Assembly (NCBI GenBank): GCA_025361325.1
Contig: JANYAL010000345.1
Coordinates: 1-8,480, forward strand
Reading direction: 5' to 3'
DNA: 8,480 nt
Origin: Bacteroidota bacterium
GTDB taxonomy: Bacteria; Bacteroidota; Bacteroidia; Chitinophagales; Chitinophagaceae
Position 1 is the first letter of the stretch; each line of letters begins with the position of its first letter. Positions 1 through 7,056 of the stretch are shown here, in pieces. A program made the translations under genes and the position numbers. Below the pieces are notes generated by a model. That model was not told the origin of the DNA and did not search any database. It saw only the letters and a list, made by a program, of their open reading frames with translations.

Positions 1-26
1 GTATCTGCGGCGGCTTTACAACTTTC

Positions 27-263
27 TCAGCCTTCGCGCTGGTTCAGACTGCGCAGGCTTTCACTGGTGAAGTCATTTCCGGTACGAACCACCAGGTCGC
101 CCGACCGGATCTTTTTGATTACACTATCTATCTGGGCAAAGGCCCGCTTATTCCTGAGGTCTTCTGCAGCGGAATCAGCTTTGTTGAGGGTCATCGATGC
201 ATGATCGCTGTTGCTGCTGCAGGAATACAATAAAAAAATGAGGCAGCAGATAAGCCACCTCAT
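27..263 (-). CDS. Small lipoprotein; likely N-terminal fragment of a YiiX/YebB-like NlpC/P60 cysteine hydrolase
   Basis: The frame encodes a lipoprotein signal (MRWLICCLIFLLYSC, lipobox LYSC with the lipidated Cys at residue 15), then a polar helix and the segment SGDLVVRTGNDFTSESLR near the end. From memory of the family, this segment resembles the opening of YiiX/YebB-type permuted papain-like hydrolases, which normally continue into a Tyr-Ser-His-Cys-Gly-like stretch and a domain of well over 100 residues. Here a TGA ends the frame a few residues later, so no catalytic domain is made in this frame. An in-frame ATG at 293 would add ten hydrophilic residues. I prefer the ATG at 263 because it gives a compact signal peptide and because a promoter-like element (299-306) ends only 5 bases before 293. 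The gene follows phoH by about 40 bases on the same strand. It could instead be a genuine short lipoprotein; the window edge hides what follows. Confidence 0.55.
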   Translation of the reverse strand: MRWLICCLIFLLYSCSSNSDHASMTLNKADSAAEDLRNKRAFAQIDSVIKKIRSGDLVVRTGNDFTSESLRSLNQREG

Positions 264-298
264 TATATGGTTAGGATTAGTATTGACATTCATGTAAA

Positions 299-306
299 CA
301 AAACTA
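299..306 (-). promoter_or_regulatory. Possible -7 promoter element overlapping the phoH stop codon
   Basis: On the minus strand the bases read TAGTTTTG, a full match to the Bacteroidota -7 consensus TAnnTTTG. The first three bases are the phoH stop codon. Transcription from it would begin around 292-293, which would exclude the ATG at 293 and favour the ATG at 263. No TTTG -33 element is visible at the usual distance, so chance is possible and read-through from phoH is an alternative. Confidence 0.28.
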
Positions 307-1284
307 CGAACTCTTTTTATTTTCCGTTTCCCGTACGTCGTCTTTGTTGTAGGCTTTGATGATCGATTTCACCAGTTTATGCCGTACTACATCTTCCTCA
401 TCCAGTTCGATGTGCGCGATACCTTCGATATGTTTAAGGATGCGTGTGGCTTTGAACAGGCCACTTTGCTGGTTCTTGGGAAGATCGATCTGTGTAGGGT
501 CGCCGGTAATGATGGCTTTGGCATTGGGGCCTATCCTTGTCAGGAACATTTTGATCTGCAGGTCGTTCGTATTCTGTGCTTCATCCAGGATGATAAAGGC
601 ATTGTCAAGTGTACGTCCGCGCATATAGGCCAGTGGAGCAATCTCGATGGTGCGGGTAGTCATATAATAGCCCAGTTTATCGGCAGGGATCATATCATCC
701 AATGCATCATAGAGCGGCCTTAGGTAGGGATCGATCTTTTCCTTCAGGTCGCCGGGCAGGAAGCCAAGACTTTCACCGGCTTCCACGGCTGGTCTCGTCA
801 GAATGATCTTCTTCACCAGTTTGTTCTTGAGTGCTCTAACGGCGAGTGCCACTGCAGTATAGGTCTTACCCGTACCGGCAGGTCCTATTGCAAAGAGAAT
901 ATCGTTCTTGTCGCAGGCCTCCACCATTCTTTTCTGGTTGGCGGTGCGGGCCCTTACCGTTTTCCCGTTCGGGCCAAATACCAATACATCATTGGGGTTG
1001 CGGTCCATGAAATTATCGATCACACGTTCATCGTCACCGCCCAGTATCTGTTCAAAATAATTGGCACTCATGTGGCCGTTTCGTTCCAGGTAGCCGAGTA
1101 TGAGGTCAATCTTCTCCCTGGCCATCTCGATCTGTTCGGGTGAGCCACTGAGTTTGATTTGGGTGCCGCGGCTCAGGATCTTTAATAAGGGGAATTTCTT
1201 TTTGAGGATGTCTAACTTTCCGTTGTTTACGCCAAAGAATTCAATGGGGTTAACGGTTTCGAGGTTGATGATCGTTTCTGTCAA
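304..1284 (-). CDS. phoH: PhoH family ATPase (YbeZ-like), TTG start
   Basis: This is a 326-residue cytoplasmic P-loop NTPase of the PhoH/YbeZ family. A KH-like RNA-binding N-terminal part (about residues 1-70, with an IKLSGSPEQIEMAREKID stretch) precedes the ATPase core. Walker A is GPAGTGKT at 134-141, Walker B is FIILDEAQ at 230-237, and the ITGDPTQIDLP motif sits at 259-269. Length and motif order are normal for the family. In bacteria, PhoH/YbeZ proteins work with the endoribonuclease YbeY in rRNA maturation and RNA turnover; ybeY is not in this window. The first codon is TTG (1284-1282). An in-frame TAA lies only five codons upstream with no ATG between, and the first downstream Met codons fall inside the KH-like domain, so TTG is the only start that keeps the conserved N-terminus. 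A weak GGAAG lies three bases before it. The neighbouring TonB receptor gene is 304 bases upstream, suggesting its own promoter. Confidence 0.95.
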   Translation of the reverse strand: MTETIINLETVNPIEFFGVNNGKLDILKKKFPLLKILSRGTQIKLSGSPEQIEMAREKIDLILGYLERNGHMSANYFEQILGGDDERVIDNFMDRNPNDVLVFGPNGKTVRARTANQKRMVEACDKNDILFAIGPAGTGKTYTAVALAVRALKNKLVKKIILTRPAVEAGESLGFLPGDLKEKIDPYLRPLYDALDDMIPADKLGYYMTTRTIEIAPLAYMRGRTLDNAFIILDEAQNTNDLQIKMFLTRIGPNAKAIITGDPTQIDLPKNQQSGLFKATRILKHIEGIAHIELDEEDVVRHKLVKSIIKAYNKDDVRETENKKSS

Positions 1285-1385
1285 AGGCTTCCGTGTTTAT
1301 ATGCTGTTTCTGCTGATGAATACGGATCCATAGATAGCAGCACGTGGTTAACAATGAATAAATCTTATTCTTCAAACTTCTGAAT

Positions 1386-1393
1386 CAAATTTA
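1386..1393 (-). promoter_or_regulatory. Candidate proximal -7 promoter element for phoH
   Basis: The minus strand reads TAAATTTG, matching TAnnTTTG, about 100 bases before the TTG start. An A9 tract (1438-1446) lies some 45 bases further upstream. No clear TTTG -33 partner is present, so this is motif-based only. Confidence 0.35.
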
Positions 1394-1488
1394 AGTAATT
1401 GCATCCGATCATTCCTAAGATTACTTATTCACAAGCGTTTTTTTTTGGGGAAAAGTGAAAGGATAACATTAAGTTTTACAAAGGGGTA

Positions 1489-1496
1489 CAAAGTTA
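1489..1496 (-). promoter_or_regulatory. Candidate distal -7 promoter element for phoH
   Basis: The minus strand reads TAACTTTG, the same octamer seen in front of the propeller gene at 5809-5816. It would give a leader of roughly 200 bases before the phoH start. No TTTG is seen at the -33 position. It competes with the element at 1386-1393 as the phoH promoter. Confidence 0.35.
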
Positions 1497-1588
1497 CACG
1501 TGGCGAAATGACCGATATCAGGGATATGCAGTTTTATAAGAAAGCGTTATGGGTATCTTTCCTGCTTAGTAAAACAAGGGAGCTGTCT

Positions 1589-4090
1589 TTAAAACCTCGC
1601 CACGATTTTGAAATTCACCAGTCGTGGCGTCAGCCGGTTGGGAATGGCGTATGTATTGTTGGCAAAGTCCTTGATCAACTGGTACGAGATGGTGTTGGCG
1701 CGGTCGATCAGGTTGAAGACCTCAAAGCTGGCCCAGATATTCTGGAAACCCCTGAAGGGACTGTGGCTTCTGCGTGCTGATTTTTCGCTGAGCAATTGTG
1801 CGCTCAGGCCGATGTCGGTACGGATATACGGTTCAATGATCAGTGCATTACGGTACTTCACACTGTTTGGAATATTATAACTCATATTGCTGCCATAGAG
1901 CAGGTTGAGGTGCATCTTGAAATTCTTATTGGTAGGCAAGTAGTCTTCCAGGTAAAGTCCTACTGTGATCAGCCGGTCAGTAGGGCGCCGCAGCCATCCC
2001 ACTTCATTGCGGATACTGTCTACCGGTACCTGGTCGGTGCTTTTGGCATTGATGATCTCCCCTTCGGCATTCTTATACTGATAGAAATAATCATTGTTGA
2101 TCTTTTCCCTGGTATTCATGATGCCTATGCTGAGCCAGCTTTCGGCGTCCTTCACCAATTCGCCGAATAATCGTGTTTCAATACCCATGGCATAGGCCTT
2201 TGCATTATTGTTTCCCGCATACCGGATCTTCACATTGTCGATGTCATATATATCCACGTCCCATATGTTCTTATAGTAGGCTTCCGTAGAGAGGCGGAAC
2301 GGGCGGTTGCCTGCGCCAATAAAATTATAATCCATGCCTGCAACGAGTTGGTAACTCTTCTGTGCCTTAACCGAAGTATTCAGGGTGCCGTCATATCTCC
2401 TGAGTTCACGGTACAGGGGAGGCTGGTCGTATATGCCTGCTGCCAGCTTCAGCACCACATCTTTTTTCCAGCGGGGTTTCCAGCTTAGCTGGGCCCGCGG
2501 ACTCACCAGGAATTCCTGGTTGAGTGTATTGTAATTATAACGAACACCTGCCTGCAGGGTGAAGTTGTTCAGGCTGTCGCCCAGGCGGATATTGTCCTGC
2601 AGGTATCCGCTGAATTTCTGCACCGACAGATCGGCCTTTGAATGCAGCGAACTGTACAGGTTCAGTTGGCCGGGAACATGCGGTAAAGAATAACCCGCAC
2701 TGTCCTGGTATTCCCATTCCTTCAGCTGATCATTGATATTCGTTTGTTCTATGCTGTTACCGAACTGGATGAAGTGATGTTTCCGGTCGATTGTTCCCTT
2801 TACACCGGCATTGTACACCTGGATATTGAGCTGGTTGCGGCCATAGTCCTGGTAATACCCCGAACCCAGCGGGTTTACGATCTGTCCGAATGTACTGCTG
2901 GAATGGTCGAAGTCCCTGTCACCGAAGAGATAAGTACCGGCAATGTCGAATTGTTCCTTTTCCTTGTCCTGGAACCGGCTCAGCATCCATTTGAGTTTGA
3001 ATGCGGGATTTACCGTTTGGAGCAGGCTCAGGCCAAGCAGGTTGGTCTGATAACCATCCTTTTCCTGCCCTTCGAATAAAATATCGAGCCCCAGGTTAGC
3101 AGTGAAGAGCGGGGAGAAAACCGATGATGTTTTCTGGGCAGACTGGGGGAAGAAACTGAATGTAGTGAAGGAAAGGTTTCCGAGCATTTCAAATTGTACT
3201 TTTTTGTTCAGTTCATACGTGATGAAAGCCTGTATATCGGTCGATGATGGTATATAGGATCCGGTGGTTTCCTGGCTGCTAAGCAGGTTCTTGTTACTGC
3301 GGTTACGGATACCTGCCAGGTAAGTGACCCTGCCTTTTTTGGCTACCCCTTCCAGGTGAATACCCTGTTCCAGCAGACTTACATAGGCAGAACCTGCGGT
3401 TGTTTTTGGTTTCCGGTATTGGATGTCGAGCACACTGCTCATCTTGTCGCCGTACCTGGCCTGGAATCCCCCGTTGTAGAAGTTCACGTTCTTTGCCATT
3501 TCGGGGTTGATGAAGCTTAGTCCTTCCTGTTGCCCGCTGCGTACAAGGTAAGGCCTGAAGATCTCAAAATCATTGATATACATCAGGTTCTCATCATAGT
3601 TGCCACCCCGTACACTGTACTGAGAGCTGAGTTCATTGTTGCTCCCCACGAGTATTTTGATCAGGCTTTCCACGCCTCCGGTAGTACTGGGAATAGTCAG
3701 TGCATTCCTTGGATTGATACGTGTGAGACCGGTCTCTATATGTTCCCGGTCGTCCTTTACTACTACAGTTTCCAGGGTCCTTTGCCCTGGTTCCATCCTG
3801 ATGGTGATCTTTTCCTCCTCAGCCTCGCTCAGGTAAAAATTACGTTGTGCGTCTATGTATCCTGCGTGTGAGAAGACCAGTGCGAATGCTTTTCCGGCTA
3901 ATACCTTGATACGAAAGTATCCGCTGTCGTTAGTTACCATTCCCTGCATATCTCCCAGGATAACCACCGAAACCTGTGGCAGGGGATTTTCATTTTCGTC
4001 CGTCAGTTTACCACTTACCCAGGCAAACTTTTTTTGGGAAAAGGAAGAGAAGGAGAGCAGGAAAAGAGAAACGGTAAGGAGGAGTCTCAT
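1589..4090 (-). CDS. TonB-dependent outer-membrane receptor with carboxypeptidase-regulatory-like domain
   Basis: The 833-residue product is an outer-membrane active transporter that would take up a bulky ligand using TonB energy. A Sec signal peptide (about 1-19, ending FSSFSQ) is followed by a CarboxypepD_reg-like beta-sandwich (about 26-100, with GKLTDENENPLPQVSV and TNDSGYF). A TonB-box-like ETVVV lies at 107-111. The plug domain (about 130-230) contains QYSVRGGNYDENLMYIND (157-174) and GGFQARYGDKMSSVLD (207-222). The rest is a beta-barrel with alternating aromatic strands, ending in Phe (KIVARF), as expected for BAM-inserted barrels. It is shorter than SusC-type receptors (about 1000 residues) and no susD-like gene is adjacent, so polysaccharide uptake is not implied. 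The substrate cannot be read from sequence. It lies about 100 bases downstream of rpe on the same strand and could be cotranscribed; I found no TAnnTTTG element directly before it. Confidence 0.93.
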   Translation of the reverse strand: MRLLLTVSLFLLSFSSFSQKKFAWVSGKLTDENENPLPQVSVVILGDMQGMVTNDSGYFRIKVLAGKAFALVFSHAGYIDAQRNFYLSEAEEEKITIRMEPGQRTLETVVVKDDREHIETGLTRINPRNALTIPSTTGGVESLIKILVGSNNELSSQYSVRGGNYDENLMYINDFEIFRPYLVRSGQQEGLSFINPEMAKNVNFYNGGFQARYGDKMSSVLDIQYRKPKTTAGSAYVSLLEQGIHLEGVAKKGRVTYLAGIRNRSNKNLLSSQETTGSYIPSSTDIQAFITYELNKKVQFEMLGNLSFTTFSFFPQSAQKTSSVFSPLFTANLGLDILFEGQEKDGYQTNLLGLSLLQTVNPAFKLKWMLSRFQDKEKEQFDIAGTYLFGDRDFDHSSSTFGQIVNPLGSGYYQDYGRNQLNIQVYNAGVKGTIDRKHHFIQFGNSIEQTNINDQLKEWEYQDSAGYSLPHVPGQLNLYSSLHSKADLSVQKFSGYLQDNIRLGDSLNNFTLQAGVRYNYNTLNQEFLVSPRAQLSWKPRWKKDVVLKLAAGIYDQPPLYRELRRYDGTLNTSVKAQKSYQLVAGMDYNFIGAGNRPFRLSTEAYYKNIWDVDIYDIDNVKIRYAGNNNAKAYAMGIETRLFGELVKDAESWLSIGIMNTREKINNDYFYQYKNAEGEIINAKSTDQVPVDSIRNEVGWLRRPTDRLITVGLYLEDYLPTNKNFKMHLNLLYGSNMSYNIPNSVKYRNALIIEPYIRTDIGLSAQLLSEKSARRSHSPFRGFQNIWASFEVFNLIDRANTISYQLIKDFANNTYAIPNRLTPRLVNFKIVARF

Positions 4091-4192
4091 GTTATGAAGA
4101 TAAATATTTTATGTGTTTTGCATGAACCTATTATCCGGTTTGCACATAAAACGGGGCAGGATATCGCCTTTCCAAACCATGGCCCCTGGTAT

Positions 4193-4840
4193 CTATATCT
4201 TCTTTAGGGCAGCGATGGTTGATTTGGGATTCGAAGAACGAAAGACCGTATTCCCGGCAACCAGTACATCGGCTCCGGCATCAACGATGGTCCTGGCATT
4301 TTCCAGCGTGACACCCCCGTCGATCTCGATCTTTACCTGCAACGAACGTTCATCGATCATTTCCCTTAATTGTTTCAGTTTATGGAGGGTATGGGGTATG
4401 AAGGACTGTCCGCCAAAGCCCGGGTTGACGCTCATCAGGCAGACCAGGTCGATGTCGGCCAACACATCCTTCAGGCCTTCAACCGGTGTGTGGGGATTCA
4501 CGGCAACGCCTGCCTGCATACCCAGGTCTTTGATCTGCTGGATATTGCGGTGAAGGTGGGGGCATGCTTCGAAGTGAACGGTCAGTATGTCGGCTCCCGC
4601 TTTTTTGAATGCTTCCGCGTAAAGGCCCGGAGATTCGATCATCAAATGAACATCACAGGTCTTGGTTGTCGCCTTACGAAAGCATTCAACGAGCATGGGT
4701 CCGAAGCTGATATTGGGAACGAAGTTCCCGTCCATCACGTCGAGGTGGAACCAGTCGGCTTCACTTTCATTCAGCATCTTGCAATCCGCTTCCAGGTTCA
4801 GATAATTGGCTGAAAGGAGGGAAGGTGCGATGAGGGGCAT
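4193..4840 (-). CDS. rpe: Ribulose-phosphate 3-epimerase
   Basis: This 215-residue cytoplasmic TIM-barrel enzyme interconverts D-ribulose 5-phosphate and D-xylulose 5-phosphate in the pentose phosphate pathway. The family signatures are all present: APSLLSANYLNLE at 5-17, FHLDVMDGNFVPN at 31-43 (metal ligand His32 and catalytic Asp34), CDVHLMIESP at 62-71 (second His ligand at 65), MSVNPGFGGQSF at 136-147 (flexible phosphate and active-site loop), and VKIEIDGGV at 169-177 with the second catalytic Asp174. The C-terminal GADVLVAGNTVF (189-200) supplies the phosphate-binding backbone. Length and start are typical (M-P-L-I-A-P-S). The gene sits about 90 bases downstream of the TPR lipoprotein gene and 100 bases upstream of the TonB receptor gene, all on the minus strand. 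No function-based link between the three is evident. Confidence 0.97.
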   Translation of the reverse strand: MPLIAPSLLSANYLNLEADCKMLNESEADWFHLDVMDGNFVPNISFGPMLVECFRKATTKTCDVHLMIESPGLYAEAFKKAGADILTVHFEACPHLHRNIQQIKDLGMQAGVAVNPHTPVEGLKDVLADIDLVCLMSVNPGFGGQSFIPHTLHKLKQLREMIDERSLQVKIEIDGGVTLENARTIVDAGADVLVAGNTVFRSSNPKSTIAALKKI

Positions 4841-4909
4841 GTTATTTAGTTAAAGGTTTTAGTACTTCGTTTGAACCTGTAAATTACTGATTATCTGCAA
4901 TAGCTCACA

Positions 4910-4923
4910 TCCGGGAACCCGGA
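4910..4923. other. Perfect GC-rich inverted repeat between the TPR lipoprotein gene and rpe
   Basis: The plus strand reads TCCGGGAACCCGGA, two 6-base arms around AA, forming a 5-bp stem with a four-base loop. It lies 9 bases beyond the stop of the TPR gene. In the minus direction no U-tract follows, so it is not a textbook intrinsic terminator. It could be a U-less terminator, a processing or attenuation hairpin in a cotranscribed message, or chance. Confidence 0.35.
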
Positions 4924-4932
4924 ACTAAAAAA

Positions 4933-5730
4933 CTATTTTTCCCCCAGTCTTTCCAGCGCTTCTCTGGCCTCTATATATCCGGTATCATAGAGCAAAGCTG
5001 TCTTATAGCTCGCTATTGCATCGTTTCTCCTGTTCAGTTTTTCCTGGCAGCGGCCGGTCCAGTAATAACCTTCATCAAAATTGTTCTGAAGCGTCACGGC
5101 CTTATCCAGTACTTTAAGTGCCTCTTCAAATTTACCCAGGTCATACAGGGCAATGGCTTTTTCGCGGTAGGCGAACATATAGGTGTAATCCAATTGTAAG
5201 GTCTGTTCAAAAAAACTGATTGCTTTTTGTTTATCGCCGGTATAATTGAAATACAGACCTTTAATAAAGAAGGCTTCTTTGATGATGTTCGTTTTTTTAT
5301 CAGCCAGGAGTACGTCTGCCAGGGTGATCGCTTTAGGGTTCTTTGTTTCGGCATAAAGGTTACCCAGCGAGGTCATGTAAGCAGGATCGGGCACGATTGC
5401 AACCGCCTTTTCAAAGGACCTGACAGCATTCCCAGTGTCTGCATTTTCAAAATGCAGTGTGGCTTTGATATACCAGAGTCTGGCATTATTGCTGTCCTTC
5501 CGGATCATGGAATCGGTAAGGCCCAGGGCCATATCATACTGGACGCTGTCCCTGTAATACTGTACCAGATTCTCTTTAAGTAAGAGGGAATCGGGGTATT
5601 TTGCTATGGATGCCCTTATAACCTTCTCCGTAATAATAGTGCCCCCCTGGTTCAAAGTTGTATTTTTCTCTGCATTGTTGCAGGATGCCAATAAACATAA
5701 TAACAGGGGAAATCTGATTGTATACTTCAT
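4933..5730 (-). CDS. TPR-repeat lipoprotein
   Basis: The 265-residue product starts with a lipoprotein signal peptide (MKYTIRFPLLLCLLASC, lipobox LASC, lipidated Cys17), followed by a short linker and tetratricopeptide repeats to the C-terminus. Clear repeat units lie at about 85-117, 152-184, 186-218 and 220-252, recognisable by the W/A-x-G/A-x-Y-x-x-G-K-x-E-x-A-I pattern (for example LYDLGKFEEALKVLDKA at 195-211). More divergent units lie at 51-84 and 118-150. TPR solenoids are protein-protein interaction scaffolds, and membrane-anchored periplasmic forms are common in this phylum. The partner is not deducible. The gene is first in the minus-strand run and is preceded by a promoter-like octamer (5744-5751), giving a leader of only several bases. 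It is divergent from the PD40 propeller gene. Confidence 0.88.
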   Translation of the reverse strand: MKYTIRFPLLLCLLASCNNAEKNTTLNQGGTIITEKVIRASIAKYPDSLLLKENLVQYYRDSVQYDMALGLTDSMIRKDSNNARLWYIKATLHFENADTGNAVRSFEKAVAIVPDPAYMTSLGNLYAETKNPKAITLADVLLADKKTNIIKEAFFIKGLYFNYTGDKQKAISFFEQTLQLDYTYMFAYREKAIALYDLGKFEEALKVLDKAVTLQNNFDEGYYWTGRCQEKLNRRNDAIASYKTALLYDTGYIEAREALERLGEK

Positions 5731-5743
5731 TGGTATAGATGCG

Positions 5744-5751
5744 CAAAATTA
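5744..5751 (-). promoter_or_regulatory. -7 promoter element for the TPR lipoprotein gene
   Basis: The minus strand reads TAATTTTG, matching TAnnTTTG, and ends 13 bases before the ATG at 5730. Initiation would fall near 5738, giving a very short leader, as is common in Bacteroidota. No convincing -33 TTTG is present at the expected distance. Confidence 0.5.
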
Positions 5752-5781
5752 AGCAGCTCTGCGTTAACCATTTGACAATTC

Positions 5782-5816
5782 TTTGACAAACCCAACGAAT
5801 CATTTAGTTAACTTTG
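5782..5816 (+). promoter_or_regulatory. Bacteroidota-type promoter for the PD40 propeller gene
   Basis: A TTTG -33 element (5782-5785) and a TAACTTTG -7 element (5809-5816) are separated by 23 bases, slightly longer than usual. The -7 element ends 19 bases before the ATG at 5836, so the leader would be about a dozen bases. TTTGACA occurs twice, at 5771 and 5782, exactly 11 bases apart. Confidence 0.6.
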
Positions 5817-5835
5817 CCGCCATTAATTTATAGGT

Positions 5836-6945
5836 ATGAAAAGATTACCGGTTCGGTTGGCCATTGTTCTGTTTTTTGCAGTAGCGATAAGTGCTTTCAA
5901 ACCACAACCTGCAAACCAACACCTGCAAACCTCCAGCGCCGACACGATCCTTTTCCCCGGGGAAAAGCATTTTGTCAATATGCGGCAGCTCACTTTTGGC
6001 GGGGATAATGCAGAAGCATATTTCAGTTTTGATGGTAAATACCTGGTCTTTCAGCGAAAGAATGAAAAGGAAGGTATTCCATGCGATCAGATCTGGATGG
6101 GCAAGATACCTACTGCCCCGGGTGAAAAATTCACACCGAAACTCGTAAGTACGGGTACGGGACGTACCACCTGCAGTTATTTCTATCCAGACGGTAAACA
6201 TATCCTGTATGGCTCCACCCATCTTGCTGGAACTGCATGCCCCCCTGTACCAGACAGAAGTAAATATGGCAACAAGTATATCTGGGCAGTGTATGAAAGT
6301 TTCGACATCTTCAAGGCGGATACCAATGGCCATATCATCAAGCAACTCACAAATACCAAAGGTTATGATGCTGAGGCCACGATCTCTCCCAGGGGTGACA
6401 AGATCCTGTTCACTTCCATGCGCAACGGCGACCTGGATCTGTACACAATGGACATCAACGGCAGGCATGTGAAACAGATCACCAAAACATTAGGTTATGA
6501 CGGGGGTGCCTGGTTCAGCCCCAACGGGAAGAAGATCATCTGGAGGGCTTCCAGGCCAAAGACGCCTGAAGAGGTCAAAGAATACAAGGATCTGCTGATG
6601 GAGAACCTGGTGGCACCCACGCATATGGAAGTATGGATCGCCAATGCAGATGGCAGCGAAGCGCACCAGATCACTTTCCTGGAACAGGCCAACTGGGCTC
6701 CTAATTTCACCCCGGACGGGAAGCACGTCATCTTCTGCAGCAATCATGAATATAAAAGAGGGTTCCCTTTCAATATGTATCTGTGCGACCTTGATGGAAA
6801 AAATATCGAAAAGATCAGTCATGATAAAAGCTTCGATGCCTTTCCGATGTTCAGTCCGGACGGAAAGAAAATCGTTTTCTGCAGCAACCGAAACAATGGC
6901 GGTACACGGGATATTAATATTTTTATAGCTGATTGGGTGGAGTAG
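5836..6945 (+). CDS. Secreted PD40 (TolB-like) beta-propeller protein
   Basis: The 369-residue product has an N-terminal signal peptide (MKRLPVRLAIVLFFAVAISA, then FKPQP) and is probably periplasmic or exported. It consists of about six PD40/WD40-like propeller blades, each marked by an F-S-P-D-G-K-like turn followed by a beta strand: FSFDGKYLVF (63-72), FYPDGKHILY (116-125), ISPRGDKILF (183-192), FSPNGKKIIW (227-236), FTPDGKHVIF (291-300) and FSPDGKKIVF (339-348). The blades resemble the TolB C-terminal propeller, but the TolB N-terminal domain is absent and no tol-pal genes are near. There is no peptidase domain after the propeller, unlike DPP-type proteins. The role is presumably binding, with an unknown ligand. 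It has its own promoter and is convergent with the phosphoesterase gene downstream. The ATG chosen is the only one giving an intact signal peptide. Confidence 0.9.
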   Translation: MKRLPVRLAIVLFFAVAISAFKPQPANQHLQTSSADTILFPGEKHFVNMRQLTFGGDNAEAYFSFDGKYLVFQRKNEKEGIPCDQIWMGKIPTAPGEKFTPKLVSTGTGRTTCSYFYPDGKHILYGSTHLAGTACPPVPDRSKYGNKYIWAVYESFDIFKADTNGHIIKQLTNTKGYDAEATISPRGDKILFTSMRNGDLDLYTMDINGRHVKQITKTLGYDGGAWFSPNGKKIIWRASRPKTPEEVKEYKDLLMENLVAPTHMEVWIANADGSEAHQITFLEQANWAPNFTPDGKHVIFCSNHEYKRGFPFNMYLCDLDGKNIEKISHDKSFDAFPMFSPDGKKIVFCSNRNNGGTRDINIFIADWVE

Positions 6946-6955
6946 AATGATGAGT

Positions 6956-6983
6956 ATTACATTACTTCAATCCGGGGTGTAAT
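6956..6983. repeat. Inverted repeat just after the propeller gene
   Basis: ATTACA (6956-6961) pairs with TGTAAT (6978-6983) across a 16-base loop containing TCCGGGG. It lies about 10 bases beyond the propeller stop codon in the convergent intergenic region. The stem is AT-rich and has no T-tract after it, so a terminator role is weakly supported. Confidence 0.22.
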
Positions 6984-7029
6984 CAAGAATCAATTCATAT
7001 TCAATACGAACAAATTCATAATTCATCAG

Positions 7030-7046
7030 TTCCCTGCCATCGGGAA
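7030..7046. terminator. Weak hairpin in the convergent intergenic region
   Basis: TTCCC (7030-7034) and GGGAA (7042-7046) flank a seven-base loop, 11 bases beyond the phosphoesterase stop in the minus direction and about 85 bases past the propeller gene. The position between convergent 3' ends fits a shared terminator. However, the stem is only 5 bp and no strong T-run follows on either strand. Confidence 0.25.
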
Positions 7047-7056
7047 GCTTCAACAT

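Larger units (their letters stand above)
1285..1588. other. Intergenic region between the TonB receptor gene and phoH
   Basis: These 304 bases separate two minus-strand genes. I see no coding region: the plus-strand open frame from 1445 only runs into the antisense of the receptor gene. The stretch holds two TAnnTTTG-type elements on the minus strand (1489-1496 and 1386-1393) and a run of nine T (1438-1446, A-tract on the transcribed strand). A weak GAAAG/CTTTC pairing lies near 1540-1562, without a U-tract. It is best read as the phoH leader and promoter region plus the 3' end of the receptor transcript. Confidence 0.6.

Noticed and set aside
379..723. Plus-strand open frame (114 codons) opposite phoH
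   Set aside because: Antisense to the conserved ATPase core, with no recognisable motif.
1589..4090. Reading the TonB receptor as a SusC-type polysaccharide transporter
   Set aside because: It is shorter than SusC proteins, no SusD-like lipoprotein gene is adjacent, and no glycan-degrading genes are nearby.
4141..4192. GGGGC/GCCCC pairing after rpe as a terminator
   Set aside because: The loop is about 25 bases, the stem only 5 bp, and the following T-run is short; support is too weak to annotate.
4370..4813. Plus-strand open frame (147 codons) opposite rpe
   Set aside because: It lies wholly antisense to rpe, which carries every catalytic motif; this is a shadow frame.
5845..6468. Long minus-strand open frame (207 codons) opposite the propeller gene
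   Set aside because: It is antisense to a well-supported PD40 gene, has no domain, and shows a composition expected from the reverse of that gene.
6991..7025. Repeated ATTCAT-like words between the propeller and phosphoesterase genes
   Set aside because: The units are short, irregular and AT-rich. They fit neither a CRISPR array nor a defined tandem repeat.
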